Assembly (NCBI GenBank): GCA_004802645.1
Contig: SRKS01000003.1
Coordinates: 186,001 to 250,000, forward strand
DNA length: 64,000 nt
Origin: Amesomyces nigricolor
Lineage: Eukaryota > Ascomycota > Sordariomycetes > Sordariales > Chaetomiaceae
Direction of reading: 5' to 3'
A program made the translations under genes and the position numbers. Of the stretch, positions 53,203 to 64,000 are shown piece after piece (positions within the stretch are counted from its first letter, which is position 1; each line of letters opens with the position of its first letter). Under the pieces are notes generated by a model, which made no database searches, was not told where the DNA came from, and worked only from the letters and a program-made list of their open reading frames with translations.

Positions 53203-53481
53203 ATGTGGCTTCATCCCTCATTCCTCCAAGAGCAGGTCCTTGCCACTCAGTCCGCACTCGCCCCTGCATCACCGCCACCACCCCCTGCACCAACAACACC
53301 AGCACCAGCAGTACCAACAACAACATCATCGGCTGCTGCTCCCGGAACTTTTGCTTTCCCCACAGTCATCCCTCCAACCATGTCGTACCGCGACAAGCGC
53401 GCCATGGCCCGTTGGCTGCGCGAGATGGCCAACATGTTTGACCAGTCGGCCGACGCTGATGTGCCCCACCTCCTAGCCTAA
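53203..53481 (+). CDS. Small protein sharing a C-terminal motif with the DUF3716 repeat gene
   Basis: 92-residue frame (the start could lie further 5'). An alanine/proline/threonine-rich middle leads to PPTMSYRDKRAMARWLREMANMFDQ and SADADVP; the core MSYRDKRAMARWLR recurs as MSYQTKRAMAP-LR at about 59540-59590, followed in both by FxQSADAxVP. The shared segment is predicted helical. Function unknown. Exon boundaries upstream are unresolved. Confidence 0.45.
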   Translation: MWLHPSFLQEQVLATQSALAPASPPPPPAPTTPAPAVPTTTSSAAAPGTFAFPTVIPPTMSYRDKRAMARWLREMANMFDQSADADVPHLLA

Positions 53482-54018
53482 CTTATTGGCCTTTTCTTGG
53501 GCCAGTGGCTCCCATGCCTACTTATTTGTTTTGCTAATTTTGATGGATTGAATTGTTGCAGAGTACGGAGTACAGGAGACCGCATTAAGGTTTGTGAGAG
53601 ACAGCCCGGCCAGGGTATGACAGAGAGATGAGATGGAGAGCACACGAGCTACCAGACAGACGGTTGATGTCCGACACAAACCATGCAGGTCGCTCCTGAG
53701 ATGCTGCGACCTTCCGTGCTCTCTGGAGCAGTGTGACGCGGGATAGGGCTGGACGCGGCCCAGCACGTACTGTGTAATTCAGTCCCCAGTCAAGGGGAAG
53801 AGAAGAGGTCTGGGCCAGATCTGATATTATATCCATGCAATCTAAACTCCTGCTGTTCTAACCATATTCTATCCACCCAAGTTTGGTATCCATTGTACAG
53901 CAGAGATATGCAATCCAAGGCACCCTCCTCAGAAAACCACGCCATCCCAAACGCCTGCCAGCCTTTCCAAAAATCAACGCCCCCAATCTCCCAGGAACTG
54001 AACAGAGAACCCACCCCC
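53482..54018. other. Intergenic region
   Basis: 3' flanks of two convergent genes; nothing recognised. Confidence 0.4.
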
Positions 54019-55419
54019 CTACTCATGCTTCACCATATCCCTCCCGACCCCTTCCTCCAACTTCCAAATCCCATTACACAACAACCCCCCATCATAATCC
54101 ACCTCCCAGTACTCCTCCGGAATCTGATTATAATACGGCCTCGGATACCCCGGCAAATCCTCCCCGGTTGGCGGCTTCTCGCTCCCCGTAAACCGCGGCA
54201 CATCCTTCAACCCCCCCTCATCAAAACACCCCGCCACCATCATCCACTCCTCATCGCTCTTCAACTGATGCACCGCAATCGCCTCCTTCCCCGCCAGCGC
54301 ATGCCAGCTCGACGTCAGGTCCGAGCCGTCCCTCGCCCACGGGCTGTTCTTATCGCGCATGTCCTTGCGGTCGAATTCGAATTTCTCTTGCGGCGTCATG
54401 ACGGCGAGGGTTACTTTTTGCCGGCCTTTGATGAGCAGCCAGGCCATGGTGATATCCTCGCCGGCGATGACGTGGAATTGGTCCTGCAGTTTGGGGAGGA
54501 GTTCCACGATGTCCCAGGTGACGGTGTAGAGGGCCCCGTGGGGGAAGGAGGTTTTGTGCATGCCGTCCCAGTAGAATTGGCCGATCGCGGTGAAGTTGAC
54601 GGTGGATTGGAGAAGGCCCGTGGTGGGGTTGGGGGCAAGGCGGGGGAGGATTTTTTGGGTGTACATGCCGCGTGCGTTGATGAAGAGGTCGGTGTCCATC
54701 TTGGAGACGAAGGCGTATTTGCGGGGGGACTTTTCGGAGAGCCAGCGGTAGAACTCGACGGTTTTGATGGTGTTGGCTGTGAAGTCGTCTTCTTGGAGGT
54801 GGTCGAGCACGATCATGTCGCCGAAGGTGCGGTTTTCTTGGGCAACGATGTCGGTCCATTGCGGGCCGGGGTTGGAGATGACGAATTTTTGGTCCATGGG
54901 CACGTCTTTGTAGAGTTTCATCCAGCTGTAGCGGATGAGCATGCGGCGTTTGATGTCCCAGGCGGAGCAAATGACGGCGCCGAGCCATGGGCGTTGGCCG
55001 TCTTCCTGGGGCGGGTTGGTCATGGGCGAGTAGGGGAAGGGGATCAGAGGGTAGGTCGGCTTCCGCTTGATGCCCTCTGATGCCCAGGTTCCGTGGACCA
55101 GGACATCGTCCAGCTCTGGGGGCTCCCAATCCTTCAGCTTCGGCCCAGTGTAGTCGGCTGGAGGGGGGGGAGGAGGGAACGACGGCTGCGTATTAAAAGC
55201 TGGCGGCGGCGACGTGTGCGGAGGGGGCGGCGGCAACGTGGGCGGAGGGGGCGGACGGTCGTTCACAGAAGGCAACGCAGACAGCTGCGAATGGCCCATG
55301 AAGAGCAAGGCGACGACGAAGATGCTGGCGAAGCAAATGATCCAGAACCGGGTTGGGACGGCCCGCTTGGCGGACAAGCCGCGCAGGGCGTCGGTGGCCC
55401 AGGACGAGGCGGTCGCCAT
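54019..55419 (-). CDS. Type II membrane glycosyltransferase, beta-1,3-galactosyltransferase-like (GT31)
   Basis: Intronless, 466 residues. A short cytosolic end, a signal-anchor helix (FWIICFASIFVVALLFM, ~25-41) and a proline-rich stem (PPPPTLPPPPPH) precede the catalytic region. There RRMLIRYSWMKLY is the GT31 RxxxRxTW-like motif, FGDMIVLDHLQEDDFTANTIKT the family's DxxD-preceding block, and KYAFVSKMDTDLFIN carries the metal-binding DxD (DTD). GQFYWDGMHKTSFPHGALYTV and AGEDITMAWLL (the E/D-D-V-like catalytic area) follow. It should be in the Golgi and transfer a sugar onto a glycan; donor and acceptor unknown. Confidence 0.8.
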   Translation of the reverse strand: MATASSWATDALRGLSAKRAVPTRFWIICFASIFVVALLFMGHSQLSALPSVNDRPPPPPTLPPPPPHTSPPPAFNTQPSFPPPPPPADYTGPKLKDWEPPELDDVLVHGTWASEGIKRKPTYPLIPFPYSPMTNPPQEDGQRPWLGAVICSAWDIKRRMLIRYSWMKLYKDVPMDQKFVISNPGPQWTDIVAQENRTFGDMIVLDHLQEDDFTANTIKTVEFYRWLSEKSPRKYAFVSKMDTDLFINARGMYTQKILPRLAPNPTTGLLQSTVNFTAIGQFYWDGMHKTSFPHGALYTVTWDIVELLPKLQDQFHVIAGEDITMAWLLIKGRQKVTLAVMTPQEKFEFDRKDMRDKNSPWARDGSDLTSSWHALAGKEAIAVHQLKSDEEWMMVAGCFDEGGLKDVPRFTGSEKPPTGEDLPGYPRPYYNQIPEEYWEVDYDGGLLCNGIWKLEEGVGRDMVKHE

Positions 55420-56358
55420 GTCGAAGGTGAAGGTGGTAGGCTAATGAGTGTGATGGGGTTCGGACGGTCGAGAGGTCGTTCGTCCGAGCCTCCCTCGGGG
55501 CGTCAACGGCTCGCTCGGGGGGAACACACGGGTTATTGAAAGTTCCAAAGGATCAAAGAATCAAAGAGAGAGAGAAGCGAGGCTCGGCAGTCAGGGGTGG
55601 GATCCTTCGAGATTGCCGTCCAGTCAGCCCGCGTTGCTTTCGAATAAAACTGGCCAATCTGGGTCCCTGATCCTCGTTCGGCAAAATTCAGACGGCCTGG
55701 CAGGGATGCTCGTCGGCGTCAATGTGGGACCGTGGAATCCATCCATTCCGCTCACAATCTTTCAAGGGTTACATAGTATATTTTACGAAGTAATCCCCCC
55801 ACGTTCTCCCCACTCTGCAGTGCCGTCTCTCATAAACATCTCAATACTAGAAGGAGAGATCACCAACTCTAGCAGCTCAATCCAGCTGTGGTATCCGTAA
55901 GAACAAGTCCCTAAGCGACGCGAGCAACGCGTGAAATGTTCTGCTTCAAGTTTGCTTGGCAATCCTCGGCAGGTAGCCGTGAGACATTTCAACGCTGAGT
56001 CAGACTGTCAGACCCCTGAGCTATTTAAACTGCATATCTCCATCCCAACCAACCCACGCCCTGCAAACGGCAACATATTGGAGTTGTGACACAAAATATC
56101 AAGATGAGCATGATCCACAGCTCACCATCTTCCAGATTAAACGGCAAATGGTATCGTCTGCGCTCTGGGCCCGGGGGACACTTCACGAGTGCCAAGGTTT
56201 GACCCGGGGTTTCCATATGCACTTATAGACACGTCGAGGAACATTGTTGTCCTTGGCTACAGTACCTTTTGAAGTTGTTGGCCATGTAGGCCCCCGAAGC
56301 AATCCTGGAGCGAATGCCGAATGTTTGCTTGCTATAATTACACCAGAGCGACTCATAA
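55420..56358. other. Intergenic region
   Basis: Promoter of the GT31-like gene, then unremarkable sequence up to the LTR. Confidence 0.4.
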
Positions 56359-56621
56359 TGTTGGAATATCTACGCCAGAGTCCAGTTCGGGCAGGACGAC
56401 ACAGCAGAGGACAGGAGTGGCTTATTCCCGGGAAGTAGTCACGTGGCCTATGGCCTCGGGGACGGCTGCTTCAGCTGCAACGTCCGCACCCCCTCATTCT
56501 TCCCCTCTTGAAAAAAGAGAGAATATGATCCACCTGAACCACCAATTTTGCACGTTCCTCTAAGAGAAGAGGGTATTTGCTCTGTGTTTCCAATGTATCG
56601 CGATACCTGGTTTTTCCTACA
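56359..56621 (+). mobile_element. Solo LTR, family B, copy 3, with perfect 5-bp target duplication
   Basis: 263 bp from TGTTGGAATATC to TTTTCCTACA. CATAA at 56354-56358 recurs at 56622-56626. The intact duplication suggests a recent insertion followed by LTR-LTR recombination. Confidence 0.93.
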
Positions 56622-57539
56622 CATAACATGGTGCGGTGTGTATGCAACTTATAGTTCGGTTCATGTAGAGACTTCACCGCTTGACGGCGCTTGTGCTCTC
56701 TGAGAGTGGTTTTCATCAGACATCAAAAACTACTACCTCATCTTACCATCGTAATCACGGAGTCAAACCGACATCGATTCTCAAACAGGATATGCACCCT
56801 CTAGTCCTCTGCTTGCTCATCATTCCAGATTTGAGCTGATATCAAACGGCCGGATATATTCAAACAAAAGCTAGCTCTAGCAGCGCTGCAAGTTTCCAAA
56901 GCTACCTGCTCCCATTGTCCTAGACATGCACAACTCTAGAGTTGCAGATATCAACTCGTTTCAAGAGTGGTCTGTCATGACATGAGCTAGGGTTTTCTCG
57001 CTCGTTGGACCCGAATCCCGTTTTGAGCCTCATAACTCCTGCTTTTTCAAGAGTAGACATGCCATTTGCGACTAATTAAGAACAGAAGCGACGCAAATTC
57101 CAACGCGATTGATTAACAACAACCACTTCGAGTAATGAGCCGCGACCTCGCATAACGGCTTAGGGAAGGGAAGTCGCGCGTTGGTACCACGAGGCCCCTT
57201 CCTCTAAGCCAGGGCAAGCCTGCTCAGTTCCAGGTTATTCTTTCCTGAGTCGTAGCCCTGTGGCTCCCGGAACCTGACCTACAAACGCCGGGTAATGGCA
57301 GGCTGTGAGCTTTGTCCCCACATTCTCTGCGGCTAGGCTTCCTATAGCTTTCGTAATTATCCTTTTTGATTAGGTTCCGTCGCCGTTTGTACCTTGGTAT
57401 TTACTAGCAGCACGCCCCAGGTTGAAGACCAGTGGCTTGCAGCTCTGCTCTGAGTCTTGTTACGGCCCAATCGACCTGTACTTTTCCACATGCAGCGACA
57501 AACGCGGCCCGGTTTTTCATCGAATCAGTGTCAACGAAC
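56622..57539. other. Intergenic region
   Basis: About 0.9 kb; no gene, tRNA or repeat recognised. Confidence 0.4.
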
Positions 57540-59213
57540 ATGGCCACCTCCACCTTGAAGACTCCCGGAGACACTCCAGCACTCGCCAGCGTCGTCACCT
57601 ACGAGGAAATTACCGCCAAATGCAAACAGCTTCCGAAAATGACCTTTGCCACCGCGATGATGTTGTCAGAGCCCGTCATGGTATGTTTCCATTCTTTACC
57701 AACAAACACAACTTGCAGGAAGAAAAGTCGTCCCTAATCCCGACTTGTACATCTCAGAGAACGGCAACCAAACTCAGCCCTGAGCGGCTACGCGGCCAGC
57801 GTGACTGCTCCCTCAACTGTACGCAACAACTTCAGCTGTTTCTGCTTCTTTCAGGCTGTCTTAGGCGCTACTTTGCTCCAAAGAGAGCAGCTGTGCTCTT
57901 GAGCCCCTTGTGAAACTGCCCAGTGTAGAAGGAAAGTGACTGACATTGTTGGCAGGGACAATAGCGAAGAACTGCGAGGCGGCCCTGATTCAATTCACGG
58001 GGGACAAGACAACTCGCCCCTGCAGCAACATGTGTCTTCTCGGCAAGGGCCCGTTTGCGACGTGCACCGTCTCTTCCGTGGCCGGCTCGAGCGCCTGTGG
58101 TAACTGCTGTTATAACGATCAAGGTGCTCGATGTGAGTTCCATGTCAAGGGTGATGGCTGCATCAACTCTGGGGCAGAGTGGCAGAAAACTAGGAGTAAG
58201 TAATGTTTCCAGACGACGCCACGGCCGGAGAGCCGGTTCTCAGTAGCGCTTCTGGGTGGTTCTATTTTGCTGACCGCTGCCGCTGCTAACAAACAGAGCG
58301 CAAAGAGTCCGCCATTGCCGAAGACGAAAGAACCAACAAGTTCCCCCGAACGAGGCAGCTCGTGGACGAGGAACCACCCCTCGGTTTGGAAGAGCTGTGT
58401 CTCGACGTCATCGAGTGCAAGGGGGCGTCCGGTGAGCCCACGGAGCTCGAGTACAGGGACGTCACAATGGAGCCCCTGAAGGTCCAAGACAAGGACGCCT
58501 CGAGGTTGCCGGCGAAGATTGAGTACAGGGACGCCACGCCGAGGGAGCTCATTAGGGTCAAAGAAAAGCACGTCCCGAGTTGGCCGTTCAAGATTGAGTA
58601 CCGAGACGCCACGCCGAGGGAGCCCATCAAAGTCAAGGATCAAGATAACTCGAGTTTTCCGACCAAGATTGGGCACGGAGACGCCACCCCGAAGGAACCT
58701 GTGAAGGTCATCAACAAGAAGGCCTCGACTTTGCCCGCCATAATTGAGTACAGGGATGCCACGCCGCGGGAGTCCATAATACGCAAACACAAGGAGGCTT
58801 CGGGAAATTCTATTTATGTCAGGCCTAAGGAGACAGTCAAGGTCTTGGATAACGACGTCTCGATTTTGCCGGCCAAGATCAAGTACAGGGATACCACCCC
58901 GAGGGAGCCTGCAAAGGTCCGAGTCATGGACAAGAACGCCTCCACGTGGCCCGTAAAGCGTACAAACACGGAGGCTTCCAAGGAGTCTGTGGGAGTCGGG
59001 TACATGGATGTTAAGCCGAAGGACCCCATCAAGGTCACGGATAAGGATGTCTTGAGTTGGCCGGCCAAGATTGAGTACAGGGACGCGAGAAGGGAGCCTG
59101 TAAAGCGCAAGTACAAGGAGCTATCGAGGGAGTCTGTGAACGTCGAGTACAGGAATGCCAGGCCGAGGGGGTCCGTCAAGGCCATGGGAAAGAGACTTCG
59201 AGGGAAACGGTAA
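57540..59213 (+). CDS. DUF3716-like cysteine-rich domain followed by ~25-residue tandem repeats
   Basis: Exons 57540..57680, 57719..57818, 57956..58195 and 58297..59213 give 465 residues in matching phases (donors GTATGT, GTACGC, GTAAGT; intron 3 has a CTAAC branch). Residues ~80-140 hold a DUF3716-like cysteine pattern: CSNMCLLGKGPFATC, ACGNCCYNDQGARCEF. The C-terminal ~270 residues are degenerate repeats of about 25 residues around IEYRDATPREPIKVKDKD. The stop at 59213 follows an apparent 1-nt loss near 59187, since the next frame continues the repeat pattern. The natural gene probably ran on to about 59646. Function unknown; such fungal proteins may bind nucleic acid or zinc. Confidence 0.6.
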
Positions 59214-59646
59214 AGATTGGGTACAGGGACGCCAGGAGGGAGCCTGTCAAGCGCAGATACAAGGAGACTTCGAAGGAATCCGTGACGGTCGAGTACAAGG
59301 AGACTTCGAGGACACCCGCGGCGCTCGCCATGCCTGTTGTGACCGATAACCGGATCCCTCAGGTTGGTGGGAAACACCTCCTTCAACAAGTCAGTTTCCC
59401 CAACTCGCTGAGAGTAGCCCGCAGTCCAAGTCCGAGTCACCCCCGCCCATAGCCCTTTGCCCCGAGCATGCCAGGTGCTCCGTACCCGATGCCAGTCCCC
59501 GCCGCCGCTCTCTTCGCTCCCACGGCGGTCGTCCCTCCGGGCATGTCGTATCAGACCAAGCGCGCCATGGCTCCTTAGCTCCGCGATATTGCAAACCTGT
59601 TTCACCAGTCGGCCGATGCGCAGGTTCCTCGGCACTTAAACTGTTG
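59214..59646 (+). pseudogene. 3' remnant of the DUF3716 repeat gene
   Basis: In another frame the repeats continue (YRDARREPVKRRYKETS) and lead to a P/A-rich stretch and MSYQTKRAMAP-LRDIANLF, HQSADAQVP, ending at about 59646. The frame has TAG at ~59457 and at 59576 (W position of the paralogue at 53.4 kb). Together with the frameshift near 59187 this makes the locus a probable pseudogene. Confidence 0.5.
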
Positions 59647-59984
59647 AGCTGGTATGGAAGCATACAGTCTATCAGGACTGTTCAAACCAAAGATTGACTC
59701 GCGGAGCTCCCCTGGTGGGAGCCAAGAATCCCGTTTGCCTTCGCTCGCAGCTGTTGATGAGAAAGATGGTATGGATCCATTGTTGGCTGCCTTTGCCAAG
59801 TTGCGCAAGGAGAGGGGTTCGTGGGGCGAAGACGCCCAACACAGCGTTGGATTTACACTTGGCGAGCCTCGAAGGATCAAATCGCGTAAAATATCATACC
59901 ACATGGCCCTTTGCTGCAAGCTCTGCCCACAACTCACTCAGTGCCCAAACGCAGGCAACCTGGCAAAAGAATTTACCAAACTCA

Positions 59985-60813
59985 ATGCTCTCTTCCAAGC
60001 TTTTCGTCCTGGCGGCTTTGTCCTCCGCCTCAGCAGCCTTTGACCCCGCCAAGGACACAACGTGCAACGACCAAGGCATCTGCCTGTCTTCATTTATTTG
60101 GTGCGATCCGAACGGGCAGGCCTGCGCCTACCCAGAGGGCGCGGATGCGCTGATTCCAGGCGCCACTACGGCCTCGTACGCTGTGCTCTATCATCACGTC
60201 AAGTACGATATCCGCTGGCGTCAGGCGCAGCCGGGCACCAATGTTCTGGTCGAGTGGCTATTCCACCGCAGCCCCTTCCAAGAGGTGGACGAGAAGTCGC
60301 CCAGCGCTCTTCCAGTCATGTGGAGCACCAGTGCGTGACACTTGACCCCCTTTCCCTTCTTTACCCTACTCGCCCCCAAATTAGACAACGAGATAGACTG
60401 ACTCGTTTACCAACTATCCAGACGTAACAACCTCCTCCCCCGAGGGAGCCTTTACCTTTGATCCGCTCTCCATACTGAAGGACTTCCCTACGCTGCACGC
60501 GCCTGACGTGTCCCCGGGGCACGCCGCGTCCGCCGCGAGTGGAATTGCCAACACCATCCGCATCAGCCAGCCCGGCTCGGGCTTCCCGAAGGTATACACC
60601 AACCAGTTTACAGTCCAGTCGGGCCTGGCCCGTCAGCTGGTCCAGAACATTCGCCAGCAGGAGGCGGAGCTCCGTTTGGCCGAGACCCGAAATTGGAAAC
60701 TCGGGGTCGGTATTGGTGTCGGTCTGGGAGTTCCGCTGCTGGCTGCTCTCGTCTGGTGGGTTTCCTCAAGGCAGACCTCTGCCAGAGATACTCGCTCCGT
60801 CACAAGGAAATAA
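59985..60813 (+). CDS. Secreted/type I membrane protein with cysteine pair and one helix
   Basis: Two exons, 59985..60330 and 60422..60813; intron 91 nt with GTGCGT donor and a CTGAC branch; 245 residues. Signal peptide MLSSKLFVLAALSSASAAF, then FDPAKDTTCNDQGICLSSFIWCDPNGQACAYPEG, with four cysteines (C-x4-C style pairs). A moderately conserved ectodomain with DIRWRQ, NVLVEWLF precedes one transmembrane helix WKLGVGIGVGLGVPLLAALVWW and a short basic tail. The layout resembles fungal cell-surface proteins with a lumenal domain and a single anchor; no named family is claimed. Confidence 0.65.
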
Positions 60814-62842
60814 GCCGCAAGTTTATAGCGCTGGAGGGTATCTAACGTGCATTGAGAGTCGGTCGGTGTTGTTGCCCATCCCTCGAACGCAGGCACTAGC
60901 ACGAAGGGACATGATGTACGTAGGTTGAGACAGAGTTAGATGTGCCAAAGGAGTGGGGAGTGAATGGGTTGCGTCCTATTGTTTTGAGTTTAGGGGCTCA
61001 ACGTCTAGTGCATTGTGTTTAAAAGGTTTGTATGGCCCCTATAACGAGTGTGTTACAACTAAGAGGAGCTTTTGCATAAGTTGAAGTGGCAAATAATTAG
61101 AGATTGTTACTATTTACATCTCCATCTCTCATCTGGTGAAACCATAAAACTGAGCACGTCACTTGCATGTTGCAACCAGTATAGTGAGAACACCCTTGTG
61201 ATTGAACACCATCATGTAACAGTCTTTTTCAAACCATCATCCAGGCTCGAGATGGGTATTCTGATAACCGGTTCTCTACGTGCCACCCTGCATCTGCAAC
61301 AAAGACAGAATTGATGATACCACTCTCACTGACAGTGCAAGACCATTCTAGTTTCGTCGGCAAACTCCAGCCGGCCTCCTTCCATCTCGCTGCGAGTCCT
61401 CCACTATTCGTCCCCCACTCCGCACAGCAATGCCGTCGAGGAACTTTGAGAGTCCTACTGCACTTCATGTGAACACTTTAGATGCGTAACGTTGCAATCA
61501 GATTCCACTTTCAGTATCTAAGATCTGTTCATGCGCCCGCCACCACATGGACAGCGTAGTACTGAACTGAACCCCACGTTGTAGCCCCTGAGCGTTCATG
61601 CTCATTATCAATTATCCTCCGGTCACACGGTCCCTTGTTGTAAGGCTGCACGAGCAAGTAAAAGCTGTTAGAGGCGAGAGAGGTCTTGACACTGATCGCC
61701 GCGATAGGCAAGGTGGGTAGGTGTTGAGGCTCTGCCCAACTCCCATTACCCAACAGCCGAGGCAACACAGAGATCAACATGTGTCGTGATATCACATTCC
61801 TGCATGTTCTCCCATTGAGCAGCAATTATCTGATTCCTGTTTCAAACCACAGATTCCAGTTCTTTGGTATGGCCAGTCTTTGGTGTGCTCGAGTCTGCCC
61901 CTGAGTAGGTATCTAGGCACTTCCTCCATCATCTCCTGACTTTTGCTCTTGGCGAGCATGATCACGCTTCAGCCTTCTCTCGTGCAGAAACCTGATTGTA
62001 CCCAACCGTCAAGGGAACCTGAAACCCTAACACCCCTGAAGTTGCCCCCAACTTGACCCCTCTTGGTTGGCACGCTCCCCTGCAAGTCCCCTCATCTCGG
62101 AACTTTCTCTCACAGAGCGAATCAGGTCTGTCCAACTGGGATTCGACCTTCCCCATTCGTCCGCGGATTGGAGAGCTCGCACCCATTGCTGGTACCCGGT
62201 GACCTGACATGCACACTTCACATCCTGGTGCCGGCACGGCGGGGTCTTGAGAAGTTAAGCTTTCAGCTCGGTGCGCAACCCCATTGGACACGGACCTGGC
62301 CACCATCACAGCATGCCCTGACGGGCCCCCGCAAGACCGATAAGCACCGAGATGGTGTTCGATGTGTTGCATGGAAGGCGGTCATGACCTGGTCCGAATG
62401 GTCGGCGGGTCGCCGTGCTCCCGCGTGGGCCCATCGTGCCCTTGCAGGAGGATTGCGGGGGTCACGGTAGGAGGGAGGCAAGATGGAGATGAGACAGCAT
62501 CGAAAGATGTCGTTCGGCAGCCCTTTTTTGACATACAACTTTCTTGCGTTCTGGCGCAACGTTGCCGGTGGTGGTCAGGTGGGAGGACTTGGAATCTAGA
62601 GGAGTGGTGGCGGCGAGAGACACCGTTGCTGCCATGATGCCACATCGAAACTGAACATTGGTTTGGGTTGACCAGCTACCTACACTGGCACCGAACATGA
62701 GAAGGGTTTCAGGGGCGATTTGTCCCTAGAATGAGTCCAGATCACGACTATAAGACATGCGGTTCTGGTCATAGCAAGAACCTTCGAGAAGCAAACCACA
62801 ACACGCTCTCTCTGACTCAACAACTCTCAGGCTTCCTCAGCA
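60814..62842. other. Long gene-poor stretch
   Basis: About 2 kb without a recognisable gene, tRNA or repeat on either strand. It may hold regulatory sequence of the chitinase or an unrecognised non-coding RNA. Confidence 0.5.
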
Positions 62843-64000
62843 ATGGCATCCTTCTCACTCAAGAAAGCGGCACTAGCTGCCCTTTCGTTCTGCTCCTTCT
62901 TGACGCAGGCGTCACCAATCTCCCCGGCAGCTGTCCAGGTCGACAAACGCGAGGACGTTCAGGCTTCAGCTTCTGGCTACAAGAACATTGTCTACTTCAC
63001 CAATTGGTTTGTGTCCTGAAGAGTTCCACGGCGCGTCACAGACTGACAATATCCAGGGGCATCTATGGCCGCAACTACCACGCGGCCGACCTTCCGGCCT
63101 CGCAGTTGACCCACATTCTCTACTCCTTTGCCAACCTCCGCTCGAGTGGCGAGGTGTACCTGTCAGACACCTGGGCCGACACTGACAAGCACTATCCGGG
63201 TGACTGTAAGTTTACGACCCTTGGCCCTGAGCCTCTCCGCCCCCTTTGCAAAGATACCCACTAACACCTCCCAGCCTGGAACGACGTCGGAAACAACGTC
63301 TACGGCTGCGCCAAGCAGCTCTTCCTCGTCAAGAAGGCCAACCGCCACCTCAAGACCCTCCTTTCCATCGGCGGCTGGACCTACTCGCCCACCTTCCCCG
63401 CCGCGGCCAGCTCCGAGGCCTCCCGCGCGCTCTTCGCCTCCACCTCTGTCAAGATCCTCGCCGACCTCGGCTTCGACGGCATCGACATCGACTGGGAATA
63501 CCCCGCCAACCCGACCGAAGCAACCAACTTTGTGCTCCTCCTCAAAGCCGTGCGCTCCGCCCTCGACGCCTACTCCGCTCAGCACGCCAACGGCTACCAC
63601 TTCCTCCTGACCATCGCGGCCCCCGCCGGCCCGCAGCACTACTCCAAACTCAACCTCGGCGAAGTCGCCGCCGCCCTCGACTTCATCAACCTCATGGCCT
63701 ACGACTACTCCGGCTCATGGGACCCCAACACCGCGCACCAAGCCAACCTCTACCCCGACCCCTCCAACAACGCCTCCACCCCCTTCTCCACCGAGACCGC
63801 CATCACCGCCTACCTCGCCGCGGGCGTGCCCGCCTCCAAGATCATCCTCGGCATGCCCATCTACGGCCGCGGCTTCACCAACACCGAGGGGCTCGGCAAG
63901 CCGTACAACGGCATCGGACAGGGGACGTGGGAGAAGGGCATCTGGGACTACAAGGTGCTCCCCAGGGCGGGCAGCTCCGTGGTGTATGACGAGGTGGCGG
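62843..64000 (+). CDS. GH18 chitinase, N-terminal part (runs off the right edge)
   Basis: Exons 62843..63006, 63057..63205 and 63275..64000 (open at the right end). The first exon encodes a signal peptide (MASFSLKKAALAALSFCSFLTQASP) and a KR dibasic site, so it is secreted. The GH18 fold then begins: NIVYFTNWGIYGRNY, HILYSFANL, TLLSIGGWTYSPTF and the catalytic FDGIDIDWEYP (DxxDxDxE with the acid Glu). HFLLTIAAPAGPQ, FINLMAYDYSGSWD and MPIYGRGF follow, all in the order of the family A (fungal/bacterial) chitinases. It hydrolyses beta-1,4-linked chitin by substrate-assisted catalysis. Confidence 0.95.

Noticed and set aside
54350..55129. 259-codon arginine/histidine/proline-rich frame overlapping the GT31-like gene
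   Set aside because: Shadow frame of the glycosyltransferase; codon composition and motifs favour the 466-residue frame.
62140..62220. Possible tRNA on the minus strand
   Set aside because: No consistent cloverleaf; no pairing acceptor arm.

Overview
This window is nuclear DNA of a filamentous ascomycete, most likely one of the Sordariomycetes and plausibly the Sordariales. Supporting signs are short GT..AG introns with CTAAC/CTGAC branch sites, a fungal mitochondrial malate dehydrogenase, a HET-domain gene, a NACHT-WD40 gene with near-identical HET-E-type WD40 repeats, a Tad-like LINE and a Fot/pogo transposon whose nonsense codons are mostly of the kind expected from RIP. No database search was possible. 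Exon limits come from reading frame, splice signals and branch sites.

Layout. 1-15 kb: partial mitochondrial malate dehydrogenase, a HET-domain protein, two broken tandem metallo-beta-lactamase-like copies, an intron-containing tRNA-Ile, a PLAC8 gene, a small hypothetical, and a very long SF1 helicase-like gene with an acidic tail and an apparent frameshift. 15.8-23 kb: transposon graveyard (3'-truncated LINE, solo LTRs, a Fot/pogo element with a transposase carrying several nonsense codons, LINE 3' ends). 23-34 kb: an immune-type cluster. A C2H2/NACHT/WD40 STAND gene runs leftward, a DUF7580-S8 subtilisin-like protease runs rightward from a shared ~350 bp promoter, and a gasdermin-like gene lies tail to tail with the protease, 40 bp away. 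34-35.5 kb: two solo LTRs in inverted orientation that broke a SANT-like and a kinase-like gene. 35.6-64 kb: mostly housekeeping or accessory genes (multi-pass membrane protein, GPI-type cysteine-rich protein, cation/H+ antiporter, a small probable mitochondrial protein, an Hst3-like sirtuin, a TRIP4/Rqt4-like zinc-finger protein, a GT31-like glycosyltransferase, a DUF3716 repeat protein, a type I membrane protein, a partial GH18 chitinase), with a transposase/DUF7587 chimera and further solo LTRs.

The most interesting part is the 23.2-33.9 kb block. Fungal gasdermins such as Podospora HET-Q1 are activated when a subtilisin-like protease (HET-Q2) removes a short C-terminal segment. Here the candidate pore-former, the protease and a STAND receptor sit side by side, so a receptor -> protease -> pore cell-death module is a reasonable hypothesis. 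The receptor as read carries a 1-nt frameshift in a homopolymer, which is either an assembly error or real inactivation. Similar single-base breaks occur in the sirtuin, helicase and DUF3716 genes, so some may be sequencing errors.
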